Assembly (NCBI GenBank): GCA_013287435.1 | Contig: JABDDU010000014.1 | Coordinates: 1-36,716, forward strand | DNA from: Verrucomicrobiota bacterium | Lineage (GTDB): Bacteria; Pseudomonadota; Gammaproteobacteria; Coxiellales; Coxiellaceae | Direction of reading: 5' to 3' | Length of the DNA stretch: 36,716 nt | Shown: one piece after another, positions 27,388 to 36,352 of the stretch | How the letters are laid out: every line of letters begins with the position of its first letter | Numbering within the stretch: position 1 is the stretch's first letter | Notes under the pieces: model-generated | Seen by the model: only the letters and a program-made list of their open reading frames with translations | Told to the model about the DNA's origin: nothing | Database searches by the model: none | Translations under genes and position numbers: made by a program

Positions 27388-28644
27388 TTATGAAAACAGA
27401 AATCTGTTATCTGAAAAAAATTGTTGTCCAATTTGAATATAAAATTTCTCAATAGCCGTCCCGATGACATCATAACCTTGTACAAAACAACGAGCAAACG
27501 CTTCGTGTTTAAGCAATATAGAATGAAACAAATTGCTGTCTTGACGGTCATGGAGTCGCACCGTTTCTTCCATCTGAATGGTAATCTGCAACAGTTCTTC
27601 CGGGGTATTTTCAGCAAATCTCCATTCCAGCGGACCATTTTTTTCAGTGTACCAACCTCCCAATCCTTGCATTGTTTCGCCAATTTCTTTTAATGATAAG
27701 AAACGATTTTTCTTGTTATCAAAAATTTTTTTGGTAATAAAAAAAAGATGCGGATACCAAGAGGCAAGTTGATTGTTCAAAGGTGCGACATTCACAAGCG
27801 CAATGGGCCGCCTGAAAATTTGTGGCACGGCATCTAATCCCAGTGAACTCGATATACAAAATGTGCAATTGGCTAATAAGTAGATATCTAAAAAATCAGA
27901 TCGTAAGGGTTGTGTCGCATAGTCGATGATTCTCTCATGAAAAATCCCGAAGGGCTTCTCAACGGTTTTTCCCATGCGAATGACATAATATCCTTTCTGT
28001 GCCAAAAACAGTGCGGCTTTAGAGAAGTTATCAATATCGCAATCTCGAATATTATGGTATGACCAATCTTTCCCGGGAAATTTTGCGTTTAAATAAGCTG
28101 AATCGCGAGCAACAATGCAGACATATTTCGCTCCTTTTGGAATACCCAGTTGAGCCAGCTGCGCATTTGCATGCGCATGCTCCTGTTTGCAAAAATCTAG
28201 ATGAGGCGCGTATTTAAAAAGATGGCCATCCACATCTGGACCGCATGCTCCATGAAATGTGCGCAATGATTTTGGTTTATAGTGCTTACCTAACACCGCG
28301 TTCATCCATCTATCCGTAAAACCTAAGACTCTACAAAAAGGCAAAATCACTATTTTTCTTTTCCACATGCGGTGCAATTGACTATTACAGATGGGTGCTA
28401 CTCGGGTATAAAAAATATATTTCACCCCGTTATCCAACAATTTTCGTTCATTCAGGTGACACAAAAACAATTCGGTATTCAGCGCGTAATGCCCAATACG
28501 ATCAGAAAAAAGTGCGATCAATCTGATTTTGTAAAATGGAAATAATAACAATAAGCAGAAAGTGCAGGGTGCAGCTATCAACACACACCACCACCACCAT
28601 AATTTTCTCATCACGCGTTGACAAAAAATAAAAAAAATGCGCAT
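27388..28644 (-). CDS. TIGR04372-like putative glycosyltransferase
   Basis: The 418-residue protein resembles a family of putative glycosyltransferases from surface-glycan clusters (TIGR04372, from memory). An N-terminal membrane helix (WWWCVLIAAPCTFCLLLLFP) is followed by IGHYALNTELFLC. The C-terminal half has KYVCIVARDSAYL, YYVIRMGKTVEKP, IIDYATQPLRSDFLDIYLLA and ISSSLGLDAVPQIFRRP. The ARDSAY, RMGK and S-x-G segments resemble a GT-B donor site. The start ATG 28644 overlaps the SDR stop (TAATG). A paralogue lies at 33387-34637. Confidence 0.75.
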   Translation of the reverse strand: MRIFFIFCQRVMRKLWWWWCVLIAAPCTFCLLLLFPFYKIRLIALFSDRIGHYALNTELFLCHLNERKLLDNGVKYIFYTRVAPICNSQLHRMWKRKIVILPFCRVLGFTDRWMNAVLGKHYKPKSLRTFHGACGPDVDGHLFKYAPHLDFCKQEHAHANAQLAQLGIPKGAKYVCIVARDSAYLNAKFPGKDWSYHNIRDCDIDNFSKAALFLAQKGYYVIRMGKTVEKPFGIFHERIIDYATQPLRSDFLDIYLLANCTFCISSSLGLDAVPQIFRRPIALVNVAPLNNQLASWYPHLFFITKKIFDNKKNRFLSLKEIGETMQGLGGWYTEKNGPLEWRFAENTPEELLQITIQMEETVRLHDRQDSNLFHSILLKHEAFARCFVQGYDVIGTAIEKFYIQIGQQFFSDNRFLFS

Positions 28645-29393
28645 TAACAACCACCGGTTAATTTGATAAGACTACCAGCGTACGCAAGACTTGCATCAAG
28701 GGCAATATTTACAATCGTGCTCGCAATTTCCTTAACCTGCAAAAATCGACCTAAGGGGAACGTAGACAATTTTTCCTGATAGCGTTTCGGTTCATTTTGT
28801 TTTTTTTGATCCCAAGCGCTTCCTGGATGTAAAAAAATTCCTGGTAAAACAGCACAAATCATAATGGCATCTTTTGCGTAAAAACGAGCCGTGCTTTTTA
28901 CGTAGGCATTAATGGCGGCTTTCGCTGCTGCATACCCAGGTGCAGCATCACCGGTTTCACTCGCATCTGAACTGACATGAATAATGCGACCTGATTTTCT
29001 GCTCTGCATCATTGGCAAAAAATAGGAATTAATTTTTACAGCCACTTCAAGATTTAATGCCATTGACTGACCCAAGATGCCGGGAGATAAAGGTTGCATA
29101 TCCCCATGAATTTTTCCACCAAGAGCATGGATAATGAGATCAGGAGTCGTAATAGATTGACACAGATTATCTAGTACGGCGGTATTTAATAAATCACCTG
29201 AAAAAAAAGAGTGGTATGGGCATTCACAAAAAATTTTTTTTACCGCATCCAAGCTGTCTTTTGTGCGGCCCGTCAAAATGAGCTGATAATTTTTTTCTGA
29301 TAGTAGTTGCGCAACAGCGAGACCTAGGCCACGCGTTGCTCCGGTGATGAGGGCTATTTTTTTAAATCCTTGCTTCATATTTTCAACGGCCAT
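28644..29393 (-). CDS. SDR-family NAD(P)-dependent oxidoreductase
   Basis: The 249-residue classical SDR has ALITGATRGLGLAVAQLL for cofactor binding. IIHALGG takes the place of the NAG motif. The catalytic Ser and Tyr-Lys are in IIHVSSDASETGDAAPGYAAAKAAIN. In nonulosonate loci such SDRs may epimerise or reduce the sugar or an acyl chain; this one cannot be assigned. The ATG at 29393 overlaps the stop of a possible 7-codon minigene (ATG at 29416, TGA 29395-29393) that is preceded by AAGGA, so coupling from that minigene may supply the start. Confidence 0.82.
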   Translation of the reverse strand: MAVENMKQGFKKIALITGATRGLGLAVAQLLSEKNYQLILTGRTKDSLDAVKKIFCECPYHSFFSGDLLNTAVLDNLCQSITTPDLIIHALGGKIHGDMQPLSPGILGQSMALNLEVAVKINSYFLPMMQSRKSGRIIHVSSDASETGDAAPGYAAAKAAINAYVKSTARFYAKDAIMICAVLPGIFLHPGSAWDQKKQNEPKRYQEKLSTFPLGRFLQVKEIASTIVNIALDASLAYAGSLIKLTGGC

Positions 29394-29431
29394 CAACAAT
29401 TTTCATTTTGATCCATACCCTGTCTTCCTTG

Positions 29432-30412
29432 CTATTTTTTAGTACATACAAAACAAACCAGTGACGCTTCATCGGCTGAGACAGGGGTTTTTCCCCAGGA
29501 TCTGACTTGTTCAAAATAATGACGTCGTAATTCCGGAACGGTGTTGATGAGTGTTGGAAGTGATAATTGCTTAAATAGAGGATTTGCGTGATTATTCCAA
29601 GATAGTAATGCATAGGATTCGGTATCTTCTTGAGAAAAAGCAAAGCGGGTGTCCAAAATCTTAAAGCCAGCCTGTTCAATTAATTCTTGCCATGTTTGCC
29701 ACGAGCGATCAACATGCATGCTATACATGTCACGAAATTGTTGCATGTAACTCGGGTGAAAGATTTCTTCAAATTTTTTCATTTGTTTATCAGTTTGCAA
29801 ACTAACCAATAATTTCCCATTGGGTTTTAAGAGTCGAAACATATTGCCCAAAACCAAATCAACACGATCAATATGTTCAAGCGCGCAAACAGAAACGATG
29901 GTTTGAAAACTATTAGAGGGTAGTGGTAGAAAACCCGCAACATTTGCTCGTAAAACGGAACGATAGGCATTGTCAATGAAATTTTTTTCAACAAAACCTT
30001 GAATGGATCTGTTGTATGAGCCTGAATCAGAAAACAGGTCAATACCCAAATCAATTTTTCCAAAAATTCGACTGGTCCAAAATGCATAACCACAGCAAAA
30101 ATCTATTGAAGGCCCATAAATTGGTAACTGATCAGCAAAAAATGACATTTCTGCGCATTTTAGTAAATCATCCCAAATCAAAAAGTCCTTTTTCTTTTCA
30201 AATAACAAACGCTCAGACAAATTTGCAAAATCTTTCTCGCCTTCTGCTGCATCAGACAGTTTGTCCAATGAAGTTAAAAACCAATTTTGAATTGTTTCAC
30301 TCGCGCATAATCCACTCAAAAAGTTCTGATCAAACATTTTATTAACATGAAATTCATATTTATCTTGTTGCATGAGATTATCCATTTCTATAGCGATGGA
30401 AAATTTTATCAT
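29432..30412 (-). CDS. SAM-dependent methyltransferase, class I
   Basis: The 326-residue protein carries a variant motif I (SIDFCCGYAFWTSRIFG, near residue 103). Methyltransferase-11-type segments follow: LPLPSNSFQTIVSVCALEHI and NMFRLLKPNGKLLVSLQT. About 90 N-terminal helical residues precede the catalytic domain. The start is uncertain between ATGs at 30412, 30385 and 30373, none with a clear ribosome-binding site. It heads a five-gene minus-strand operon with the SDR, the TIGR04372-like protein, pseB and pseC, and only 20 bp separate it from the divergent acyltransferase gene. The substrate is unknown. Confidence 0.75.
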   Translation of the reverse strand: MIKFSIAIEMDNLMQQDKYEFHVNKMFDQNFLSGLCASETIQNWFLTSLDKLSDAAEGEKDFANLSERLLFEKKKDFLIWDDLLKCAEMSFFADQLPIYGPSIDFCCGYAFWTSRIFGKIDLGIDLFSDSGSYNRSIQGFVEKNFIDNAYRSVLRANVAGFLPLPSNSFQTIVSVCALEHIDRVDLVLGNMFRLLKPNGKLLVSLQTDKQMKKFEEIFHPSYMQQFRDMYSMHVDRSWQTWQELIEQAGFKILDTRFAFSQEDTESYALLSWNNHANPLFKQLSLPTLINTVPELRRHYFEQVRSWGKTPVSADEASLVCFVCTKK

Positions 30413-30432
30413 TACTATGTATTGTTTGGTAG

Positions 30433-32478
30433 ATGAATAATAAGGTTATTGATCACATGAATCCCAGTCCTTATTCTTATCGTAGAGATATAGATGGATT
30501 ACGCGCCGTTGCTGTATTGTTGGTGCTGTTTTATCATTTGCAGTGGCATTTTTTTTCTGCAGGGTTTGTCGGGGTAGATGTTTTTTTTGTTATCTCGGGA
30601 TACCTCATCACAAAGCATCTTCTGAGTGATATTCAAAACCATCGCTTTAGTCTGAAAAATTTTTATCTGAAGCGTGCAAGAAGAATCTTTCCCGCTCTTT
30701 CCGTCGTTTTAATTTTTACTTCTTTAGCATGTCTTATTCTTTTGTTGCCACAGGATTTAAAAAATTATGGATCCTCGTTGATTGCAACACTGGGTTTTTT
30801 TTCTAATTTTTATTTTTGGCGTTCCGTTGGGTGTGGTTATTTTTCAATTCGCTCTAGTCTGTTTCCGTTACTACATACATGGTCGCTGGCTATCGAAGAA
30901 CAATTTTATTTACTATGGCCTCTTTTTTTATTTTTCTTTAAAAGATATACGAAAGATTCTGTCGTTTTTTATGCAACTTTATCTATCGCATTACTTTCGT
31001 TTTTTTTGTACTACGGTTTTTCTTTTTCCTCGCGTAGCGAATTTTTGTACTATTCGCCATTCACCAGGGCTTTTGAATTGCTTATGGGCGCATTGCTTGC
31101 TATTAGGGGCGATCGCTTGAGGCTGCCGAACAATAGAATTATTCAGCATGCAATTTCATTGGTTGGTTTTTTTTCGATTGTTTTATCCAGTATATTTTTT
31201 GTGGGTAATCATTCAGTACTCGGGTGTCGAATATTGCTGCCCTGTATTGGCACGGCGTTTTTGATCTGGATTGGTCGGGCGAAAATGCCGCCGATTGCCA
31301 ATGCTCTTTTATCGAATACTTTTTTTGTATTTATTGGATTAATTTCATACTCGTTATATTTATGGCATTGGCCTATCATTACCTTGGCTCATTACGAAAG
31401 CATACCGCTTGATTTTAAAAATAGCCTTGTGATCGCATTGTCTAGTATTTTGTTATCCACACTGACTTGGCATTTTATTGAGAAGCCTTTTAGATTTCAG
31501 TTAAAGTACACGTTTTTAAAAACAATGTGCATCGCACTGTTTTTTATCTGGATCCCGAGCGCTATTTTTGGCGTTGCGCTTGAGGAAAAGACGTTGGTTG
31601 GTTTTAATAAAATGCCCACTGGTATTATCAAAAAAACCAGTCCTAAAGCATTTTATGGCCTGCTTTCAAAACAGAGTGATTGTTTCGGTCACAAAGGAGT
31701 TCCTGTATTGCCCTCTGAACGACAATGCATGCTTGGAAATTTAAACATTAAGAATCCTAATGTTCTGATTGCAGGAGATTCTCATGCATTTTCTGATGTG
31801 GGTATGTTAAATGTTTTTCTGAAAAATGCCGCTCTCAAAGGTTATGTTGTCGCTTTTCCCAGTGATGCATTTTTGCCTGGAAAAGTGAGATATGATCAAT
31901 CCAGTCAGCAAACCCTTACGCTGCGAAATGATTACATTGCACAACTGATAAAAACACATCGTTACCAGTATGTTGTCTTGGGTGGATGGTGGGTTGGTTA
32001 TAAAACATTTCCTACAAAAGGAAATATCACCAACCTACCTTACGGCGTTTTACGTTATGGCATGAAAAATGCTATCAAAATGATCATAAAAAGTGGGGCT
32101 GTTCCAGTGATTTTATTGGATGTGCCATCTTTATTTCACGTCAGGCGGGTCTGTGGATTTGAGCACATTGGTTATAATACTCACTGCTATAATTCGAAAA
32201 AAAAAGTTGACGCAGAACAATTTGCATCCCAAGCAATTATTTTAAAATTAAAGCAGCAATACCCGCAGATTATCCTCATTGATCCAAAGAAAATTATTTG
32301 TGACAGCAGACGCTGCTATTCTTCCATCAACAATACACCGCTTTACATGACAGATTTGGTCGCAGGTGCAGGAAGCTGTCACTTAAATGCTTTTGGTTCT
32401 GCGTTGATAGGGAAGCTGTATTTGAAAAAATATGGAAATCCGTTTTTGCGTTTTGCTCAGTGGATCGAACCACGATGA
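30433..32478 (+). CDS. OafA-type membrane O-acyltransferase with C-terminal SGNH domain
   Basis: The 681-residue protein has the acyltransferase-3 domain: YRRDIDGLRAVAVLLVLFYH, FVGVDVFFVISGYLIT and HTWSLAIEEQFYLLWP, with about ten membrane helices to residue 390. A periplasmic SGNH domain follows, with the serine block NVLIAGDSHAFSD near residue 446 and the terminal His in SCHLNAFGSA near 650. Such two-domain enzymes O-acetylate lipopolysaccharide or capsule sugars after export. The start may be the ATG at 30433 or the one at 30457, which has AAGG 11 bases upstream. No clear terminator follows (32479-32536). Confidence 0.9.
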   Translation: MNNKVIDHMNPSPYSYRRDIDGLRAVAVLLVLFYHLQWHFFSAGFVGVDVFFVISGYLITKHLLSDIQNHRFSLKNFYLKRARRIFPALSVVLIFTSLACLILLLPQDLKNYGSSLIATLGFFSNFYFWRSVGCGYFSIRSSLFPLLHTWSLAIEEQFYLLWPLFLFFFKRYTKDSVVFYATLSIALLSFFLYYGFSFSSRSEFLYYSPFTRAFELLMGALLAIRGDRLRLPNNRIIQHAISLVGFFSIVLSSIFFVGNHSVLGCRILLPCIGTAFLIWIGRAKMPPIANALLSNTFFVFIGLISYSLYLWHWPIITLAHYESIPLDFKNSLVIALSSILLSTLTWHFIEKPFRFQLKYTFLKTMCIALFFIWIPSAIFGVALEEKTLVGFNKMPTGIIKKTSPKAFYGLLSKQSDCFGHKGVPVLPSERQCMLGNLNIKNPNVLIAGDSHAFSDVGMLNVFLKNAALKGYVVAFPSDAFLPGKVRYDQSSQQTLTLRNDYIAQLIKTHRYQYVVLGGWWVGYKTFPTKGNITNLPYGVLRYGMKNAIKMIIKSGAVPVILLDVPSLFHVRRVCGFEHIGYNTHCYNSKKKVDAEQFASQAIILKLKQQYPQIILIDPKKIICDSRRCYSSINNTPLYMTDLVAGAGSCHLNAFGSALIGKLYLKKYGNPFLRFAQWIEPR

Positions 32479-32536
32479 TTAACGCCGGCCTCAGCAATAA
32501 TACATGTTTTTTCATAATAATAATTTTCTCCACCAT

Positions 32537-33199
32537 TTATTGTTCAATCAAAATTTTGGTATCATAATGGCGCGCCTTGGCGGGAATTCCAAAAACATTC
32601 TCGTTATCTAAAACATCCTTAACGACCACTGCACCAGCTGCAACCAAACTTCCTCGACCAACCTGAATTCCAGATATAATAATTGAACCAATAGCTAAAA
32701 GTGAGCTTTCAGCAATTTTCACATTAGCGCCTACGTGCACACCTGCTGAAACAAGCACATCGTTAGCTATTGTCGTATCATGATCGACAGTGGCGCCGGT
32801 AGCCACTACGACATTTTGGCCTATGATTGTATTACTATGAATAATGGCGCCTGGAAAAATAACAGAACCTGCACCAATTTTTGCTGTTTGTGAAATGATA
32901 GCGCGAGGATGAATAACTGTTGGGCATTCAAAGCCAGCTGATTTAGCCAAATTAAAGATTTTTTTTCTTAAATTATTATCTCTATAACCACCTACACCAA
33001 TTGCAGCGAATTGAATTCCCTGACTATGAAGCATTGGCAATAAGCTGTCATTACCAAGCACAGGGACTCCAAAAAATAATCCTTTCAGTGTACTATCAGT
33101 CGTGGTGACGCCTACTATTTCGTACTGCTTCATTGCTTGAAGCGTTTCGATAACTACCTTAGCGTGACCACCAGAACCCAGTACAACTATTTTTTTCAT
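32537..33199 (-). CDS. NeuD/PglD-like sugar O/N-acyltransferase
   Basis: The 220-residue protein has an N-terminal Rossmann-like domain (KKIVVLGSGGHAKVVIETL). A left-handed beta-helix of hexapeptide repeats follows (AKIGAGSVIFPGAIIHSNTI, VVATGATVDHDTTI with the catalytic His region). PglD acetylates UDP-4-amino sugars; NeuD-like proteins accompany sialic and legionaminic acid genes. Either could apply here. The ATG at 33199 gives the family N-terminus; a GTG four codons upstream is possible. Confidence 0.85.
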   Translation of the reverse strand: MKKIVVLGSGGHAKVVIETLQAMKQYEIVGVTTTDSTLKGLFFGVPVLGNDSLLPMLHSQGIQFAAIGVGGYRDNNLRKKIFNLAKSAGFECPTVIHPRAIISQTAKIGAGSVIFPGAIIHSNTIIGQNVVVATGATVDHDTTIANDVLVSAGVHVGANVKIAESSLLAIGSIIISGIQVGRGSLVAAGAVVVKDVLDNENVFGIPAKARHYDTKILIEQ

Positions 33200-33361
33200 C
33201 AATCTAACCACTCACGCTGAGCCTAAAAAATTTTACTTCATTAACAACAGTAGTTATCTATAAAAACCTTAATACCATGAAATTTTTTCTGAACGATCTG
33301 TTTCAAATTAACTGTCTTAATCGTTGTTTTAATCATCAGATAGGTGCCTCAGAATTTTGCA

Positions 33362-33390
33362 AGTATGTTGTATCGTCCTATTATTGTCAA
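33362..33390 (-). promoter_or_regulatory. Candidate sigma70 promoter for the NeuD-like gene
   Basis: On the minus strand a perfect TTGACA (33390-33385) is followed after 17 bases by CATACT (33367-33362). It overlaps the last codons of the upstream TIGR04372-like gene and would give a leader of about 155 bases. The region 33200-33386 holds no gene. Confidence 0.45.
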
Positions 33391-34637
33391 ACTGAAACGA
33401 GTGCAGCAGTGTTTTTTTCTTGTAAAAAAAACGAATTTAATTTTGTAAAACTACTTGAAATTTTGCATCGCACGACGCCATCCGATTGAATCAGTATATC
33501 TACTGCTGATACGGTATTTCTGAAAATATTTTGTATATTTTTTTCTTCTTCTGTTTCCGGATATGTTTTGTCAAAGCGTGCTTCTACTTCCATTGCAAAT
33601 GCCAAGAGTTCTTCGGGTGTGTTGTCATGTAGTTCAATACCCTGGTGTTGATAGTATGCGGTTCTACATATATGTTCTCCCGAACTCCACAGAGCCGCGA
33701 TTTCTGATAAGGACATATATCTTTTTTCAGATGCTAACCAGTATTTTTTTGGTAATAATACGGCGTTTTCATAACAGTAAGGCCCATTTAAAACAGGTAC
33801 TAGGTTGGTAGTCGCGATGGGTTTTCGAAAACACGTTGAAAGCGCAAAAAAACCACAACTATCACCAAAATAAAACGCACAGTTTGCGCTTAAATAAATA
33901 TCTAAAAACTCACTGCGCCATTTCGTGGCATAATCGATAATATAGTTTTCCGAATCCGGAATTTCAGTGGCGACTTTAGCGCCAGTGCGTACGATATAAT
34001 ATCCCTTGCTTGACAGATATTTTGCAGCTTGAAAAAAAGATTCTATCTTTGTGTTTCTAAAAGATTGTGGTATCCCTCCATAGGCGCGATCTCTAGAATG
34101 CAAAATAATATATTTTCCACCTTTTGGAATCCCCATTTTTTCTAATGCCTCTGCTCCTTTTGTCAATTCATGCGATGTAAATTTCAAAAAAGGCGGCATA
34201 CTCAGTATTTTTCCGGTTTTATCTTTATCGCCCGCCTCAAACTCGTTGCGTTTTTCAAAGAAAAGTACTTTGAGAAAAGGAATTTTTTCGCTCAATAATT
34301 CTATTGTCACAATGATGGATGTTAACCAATGCGACGTTATGATAGGAATAACACGAGTCCACATCACATGCAGTTGCTGATTGATTGGCTTTTTATGCAA
34401 TGCGTAGTAGAAAATATAAGATGTTTTTTTTCTAATATTGACGGCTTGATCAATGAGAAAGGCATCTACGTTTCCTGCAAAATGACCAATGGCCTCGCAA
34501 GGTATAATGACAAACTCAATTTTGTATAATGGCCTTATTAACCAAATAAAAAAAGCAAAAGGAAAAACACCGCACATGATGAAGCAGTCCCTGAAATATT
34601 TCCAGAAAAATGAAGGAATTTTATTGAAAGACATCAT
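33387..34637 (-). CDS. TIGR04372-like putative glycosyltransferase, paralogue
   Basis: The 416-residue protein is a paralogue of the one at 27388-28644. Both have a membrane helix near the start (MCGVFPFAFFIWLIRPLYK here), then IGHFAGNVDAFLID, MGIPKGGKYIILHSRDRAY, YYIVRTGAKV and IIDYATKWRSEFLDIYLSAN. Both end with an NTPEELL segment and a helical tail. The ATG at 34637 has GAGG 5 bases upstream; the next codon (34634) is also ATG. An open frame further upstream crosses the divergent promoter region and was ignored. It probably adds a different sugar from its paralogue. Confidence 0.75.
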   Translation of the reverse strand: MMSFNKIPSFFWKYFRDCFIMCGVFPFAFFIWLIRPLYKIEFVIIPCEAIGHFAGNVDAFLIDQAVNIRKKTSYIFYYALHKKPINQQLHVMWTRVIPIITSHWLTSIIVTIELLSEKIPFLKVLFFEKRNEFEAGDKDKTGKILSMPPFLKFTSHELTKGAEALEKMGIPKGGKYIILHSRDRAYGGIPQSFRNTKIESFFQAAKYLSSKGYYIVRTGAKVATEIPDSENYIIDYATKWRSEFLDIYLSANCAFYFGDSCGFFALSTCFRKPIATTNLVPVLNGPYCYENAVLLPKKYWLASEKRYMSLSEIAALWSSGEHICRTAYYQHQGIELHDNTPEELLAFAMEVEARFDKTYPETEEEKNIQNIFRNTVSAVDILIQSDGVVRCKISSSFTKLNSFFLQEKNTAALVSV

Positions 34638-34683
34638 GTAAACCTCGGAGCGACTATCGCGATATTTTTCTAATTTAGTGCCG

Positions 34684-34712
34684 TATAATATAATCTTTTC
34701 TGGATCCAGAAA
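34684..34712 (+). promoter_or_regulatory. Divergent promoter region with overlapping TATAAT boxes and 16-bp palindrome
   Basis: Two overlapping TATAAT hexamers (34684-34689, 34689-34694) lie upstream of the Gfo/Idh gene. They are followed at once by a perfect 16-bp palindrome, TTTCTGGATCCAGAAA (34697-34712), which would cover the transcription start. No good -35 box is visible. The layout suits an operator, but the binding protein is unknown. Confidence 0.4.
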
Positions 34713-34731
34713 GCTATGTTTGGTTGTAACC

Positions 34732-35646
34732 ATGAGTAAGCGCAATACATTAATCATTGGCTTCGGCTCCATTGGACGTCGGCACGCAATCGCATTATCC
34801 GAATTAGGTTGCCGTGTTTTTGTCGTGACCAAGCAAACCGATATCCAATATCCATCTTATCGTTCAATTTCAGATGCCATGAGGAATGACGTTTTTGATT
34901 ACGTGGTGATCGCGAATGAAACCCATTTGCATCACAAAACATTAAAGGAAATTGTGGCGCACGATTTTCTTGAATGCATATTGGTTGAAAAACCGTTGTT
35001 TTCTGACGGGTTGTTACCGCTTGATCTTGATAACGCATCTGTCTATGTCGGATATAATTTACGCTTTCATCCTGTTATTGCACACCTAAAAAATATTTTA
35101 TATTCAGAGAAAATCATTTCTTTTTCTGCCGGTGTTGGCCAGTATTTGCCAACATGGCGATCCAATATTGATTATCGCAATAATTATTCAGCCAAAAGCG
35201 AGCTGGGTGGAGGTGTGTTGCGAGATTTAAGTCATGAGTTAGATTATTGCACCTGGATTTGCGGTGATTGCAAAGAAGTGGCCGCCATTGGTGGAAAATT
35301 CAGTGATCTAGAAATTAATAGTGAGGACACCTATACCATTCTAATGCGCTGTCAAAACGCAGCATCCGTGGTGATTCATATGGATTATTTAAGTCGTGCG
35401 CCTTATCGCCATATTCGTATGGAAACAATGCGCCATACTTATTATGCTGATTTACTGAAAAATCAATTATCCATTGATGGTGTCATGCAACAATTCCCAT
35501 TGGTTAATACCTATGAGCATGAGCATCGTGCAATTTTAGAAAACAAGCGCTATTCTTTGTGCACGTATCAAGAGGGGTTGAAATTGATGAAATTAATTTC
35601 ACAGATAGAATTTGCTAATCACAATAAAACATGGGTGTTTTCGTGA
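34732..35646 (+). CDS. Gfo/Idh/MocA-family NAD(P) oxidoreductase
   Basis: The 304-residue protein begins with the cofactor loop LIIGFGSIGRRHAIAL. It keeps the conserved Glu-Lys-Pro motif (ILVEKPLFSD) and the C-terminal domain pattern GGGVLRDLSHELDYCTWI with its catalytic-region His. These enzymes oxidise or reduce sugars and sugar nucleotides. Its GTGA overlap with the next gene suggests it works on the same nonulosonic acid pathway. The ATG at 34732 gives the family N-terminus; a start at 34678 would add 18 unrelated residues. Confidence 0.85.
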   Translation: MSKRNTLIIGFGSIGRRHAIALSELGCRVFVVTKQTDIQYPSYRSISDAMRNDVFDYVVIANETHLHHKTLKEIVAHDFLECILVEKPLFSDGLLPLDLDNASVYVGYNLRFHPVIAHLKNILYSEKIISFSAGVGQYLPTWRSNIDYRNNYSAKSELGGGVLRDLSHELDYCTWICGDCKEVAAIGGKFSDLEINSEDTYTILMRCQNAASVVIHMDYLSRAPYRHIRMETMRHTYYADLLKNQLSIDGVMQQFPLVNTYEHEHRAILENKRYSLCTYQEGLKLMKLISQIEFANHNKTWVFS

Positions 35647-36352
35647 AAAAAATTTGCACCATTTGCGCACGCGGCGGATCACAAGGCGTCAAAAATAAAA
35701 ATATTTTATCACTGCGTGGCAAACCACTCATTACCCATTCCATCTTGCAAGCGAAAAAATCTGGTTTATTTGATTTGATTGCAGTCAGTAGTGATTCTAA
35801 AAAAATTCGTGAGGTTGCTTTAGAATGGGGTGCGGATGAGGTAGTGGAGCGTCCATTGGAAATGGCGACATCAACCGCGGCAAAGTTGCCGGCGATCCAG
35901 CATGCAGTGTCGACCATAGAGAAAAAAAGAAACATGATCTTCGATGTTGCGGTTGATTTAGATGCAACATCGCCACTACGCTCAGTGGACGATATTGTGA
36001 AATCCATGCAGTTTTTTCTGAGTAAGCCGAGCGCGAGTAATTTAATTACCGGATGCAAAGCCCGCAAATCACCGTATTTTAATTTGGTGGAAAAAAACCA
36101 AGAGAATGAGTACGTTTTTTTATCTAAAAAAAAACCCATCCAGCGATTGTTCGCAGGCAAGATGCGCCGCTCTGTTACGATATGAATGCATCGATTTATA
36201 TTTGGCATCGTTCTGCGCTTCTCGAAAATACCACGGTGTTTTTTGAGCGCACATTGATTTATGAAATGCCAGAAGAACGCTCCGTGGATATTGATACACC
36301 ATTTGATTTACAGTGGGTGCGTTATTTAGCTAAAAATAGGACAGATCTTTGA
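35643..36352 (+). pseudogene. Frameshifted CMP-nonulosonic acid synthetase (NeuA/LegF/PseF family)
   Basis: The first frame from GTG 35643 has the synthetase nucleotide-binding loop (ICARGGSQGVKNKNI), LIAVSSDSKKIRE and VDLDATSPLRSVDDI. It then loses homology and stops at TGA 36183-36185. Homology resumes in another frame with IVRRQDAPLCYDMNASIYIW and VDIDTPFDLQWV, and ends at TGA 36350-36352. The break lies at a run of nine A residues (36126-36134); one more A would restore a continuous protein of about 236 residues. The restored product would activate pseudaminic or legionaminic-type sugars with CTP. Its end overlaps the next start (TGATG). Confidence 0.85.

Noticed and set aside
34638-34832. 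N-terminal extension of the second TIGR04372-like protein
   Set aside because: It would cross the divergent promoter and the start of the Gfo/Idh gene; the ATG at 34637 has a ribosome-binding site and matches the paralogue.
35615-36208. 197-codon open frame on the minus strand across the CMP-sugar synthetase
   Set aside because: It mirrors a well-conserved plus-strand protein and has no motif or ribosome-binding site.
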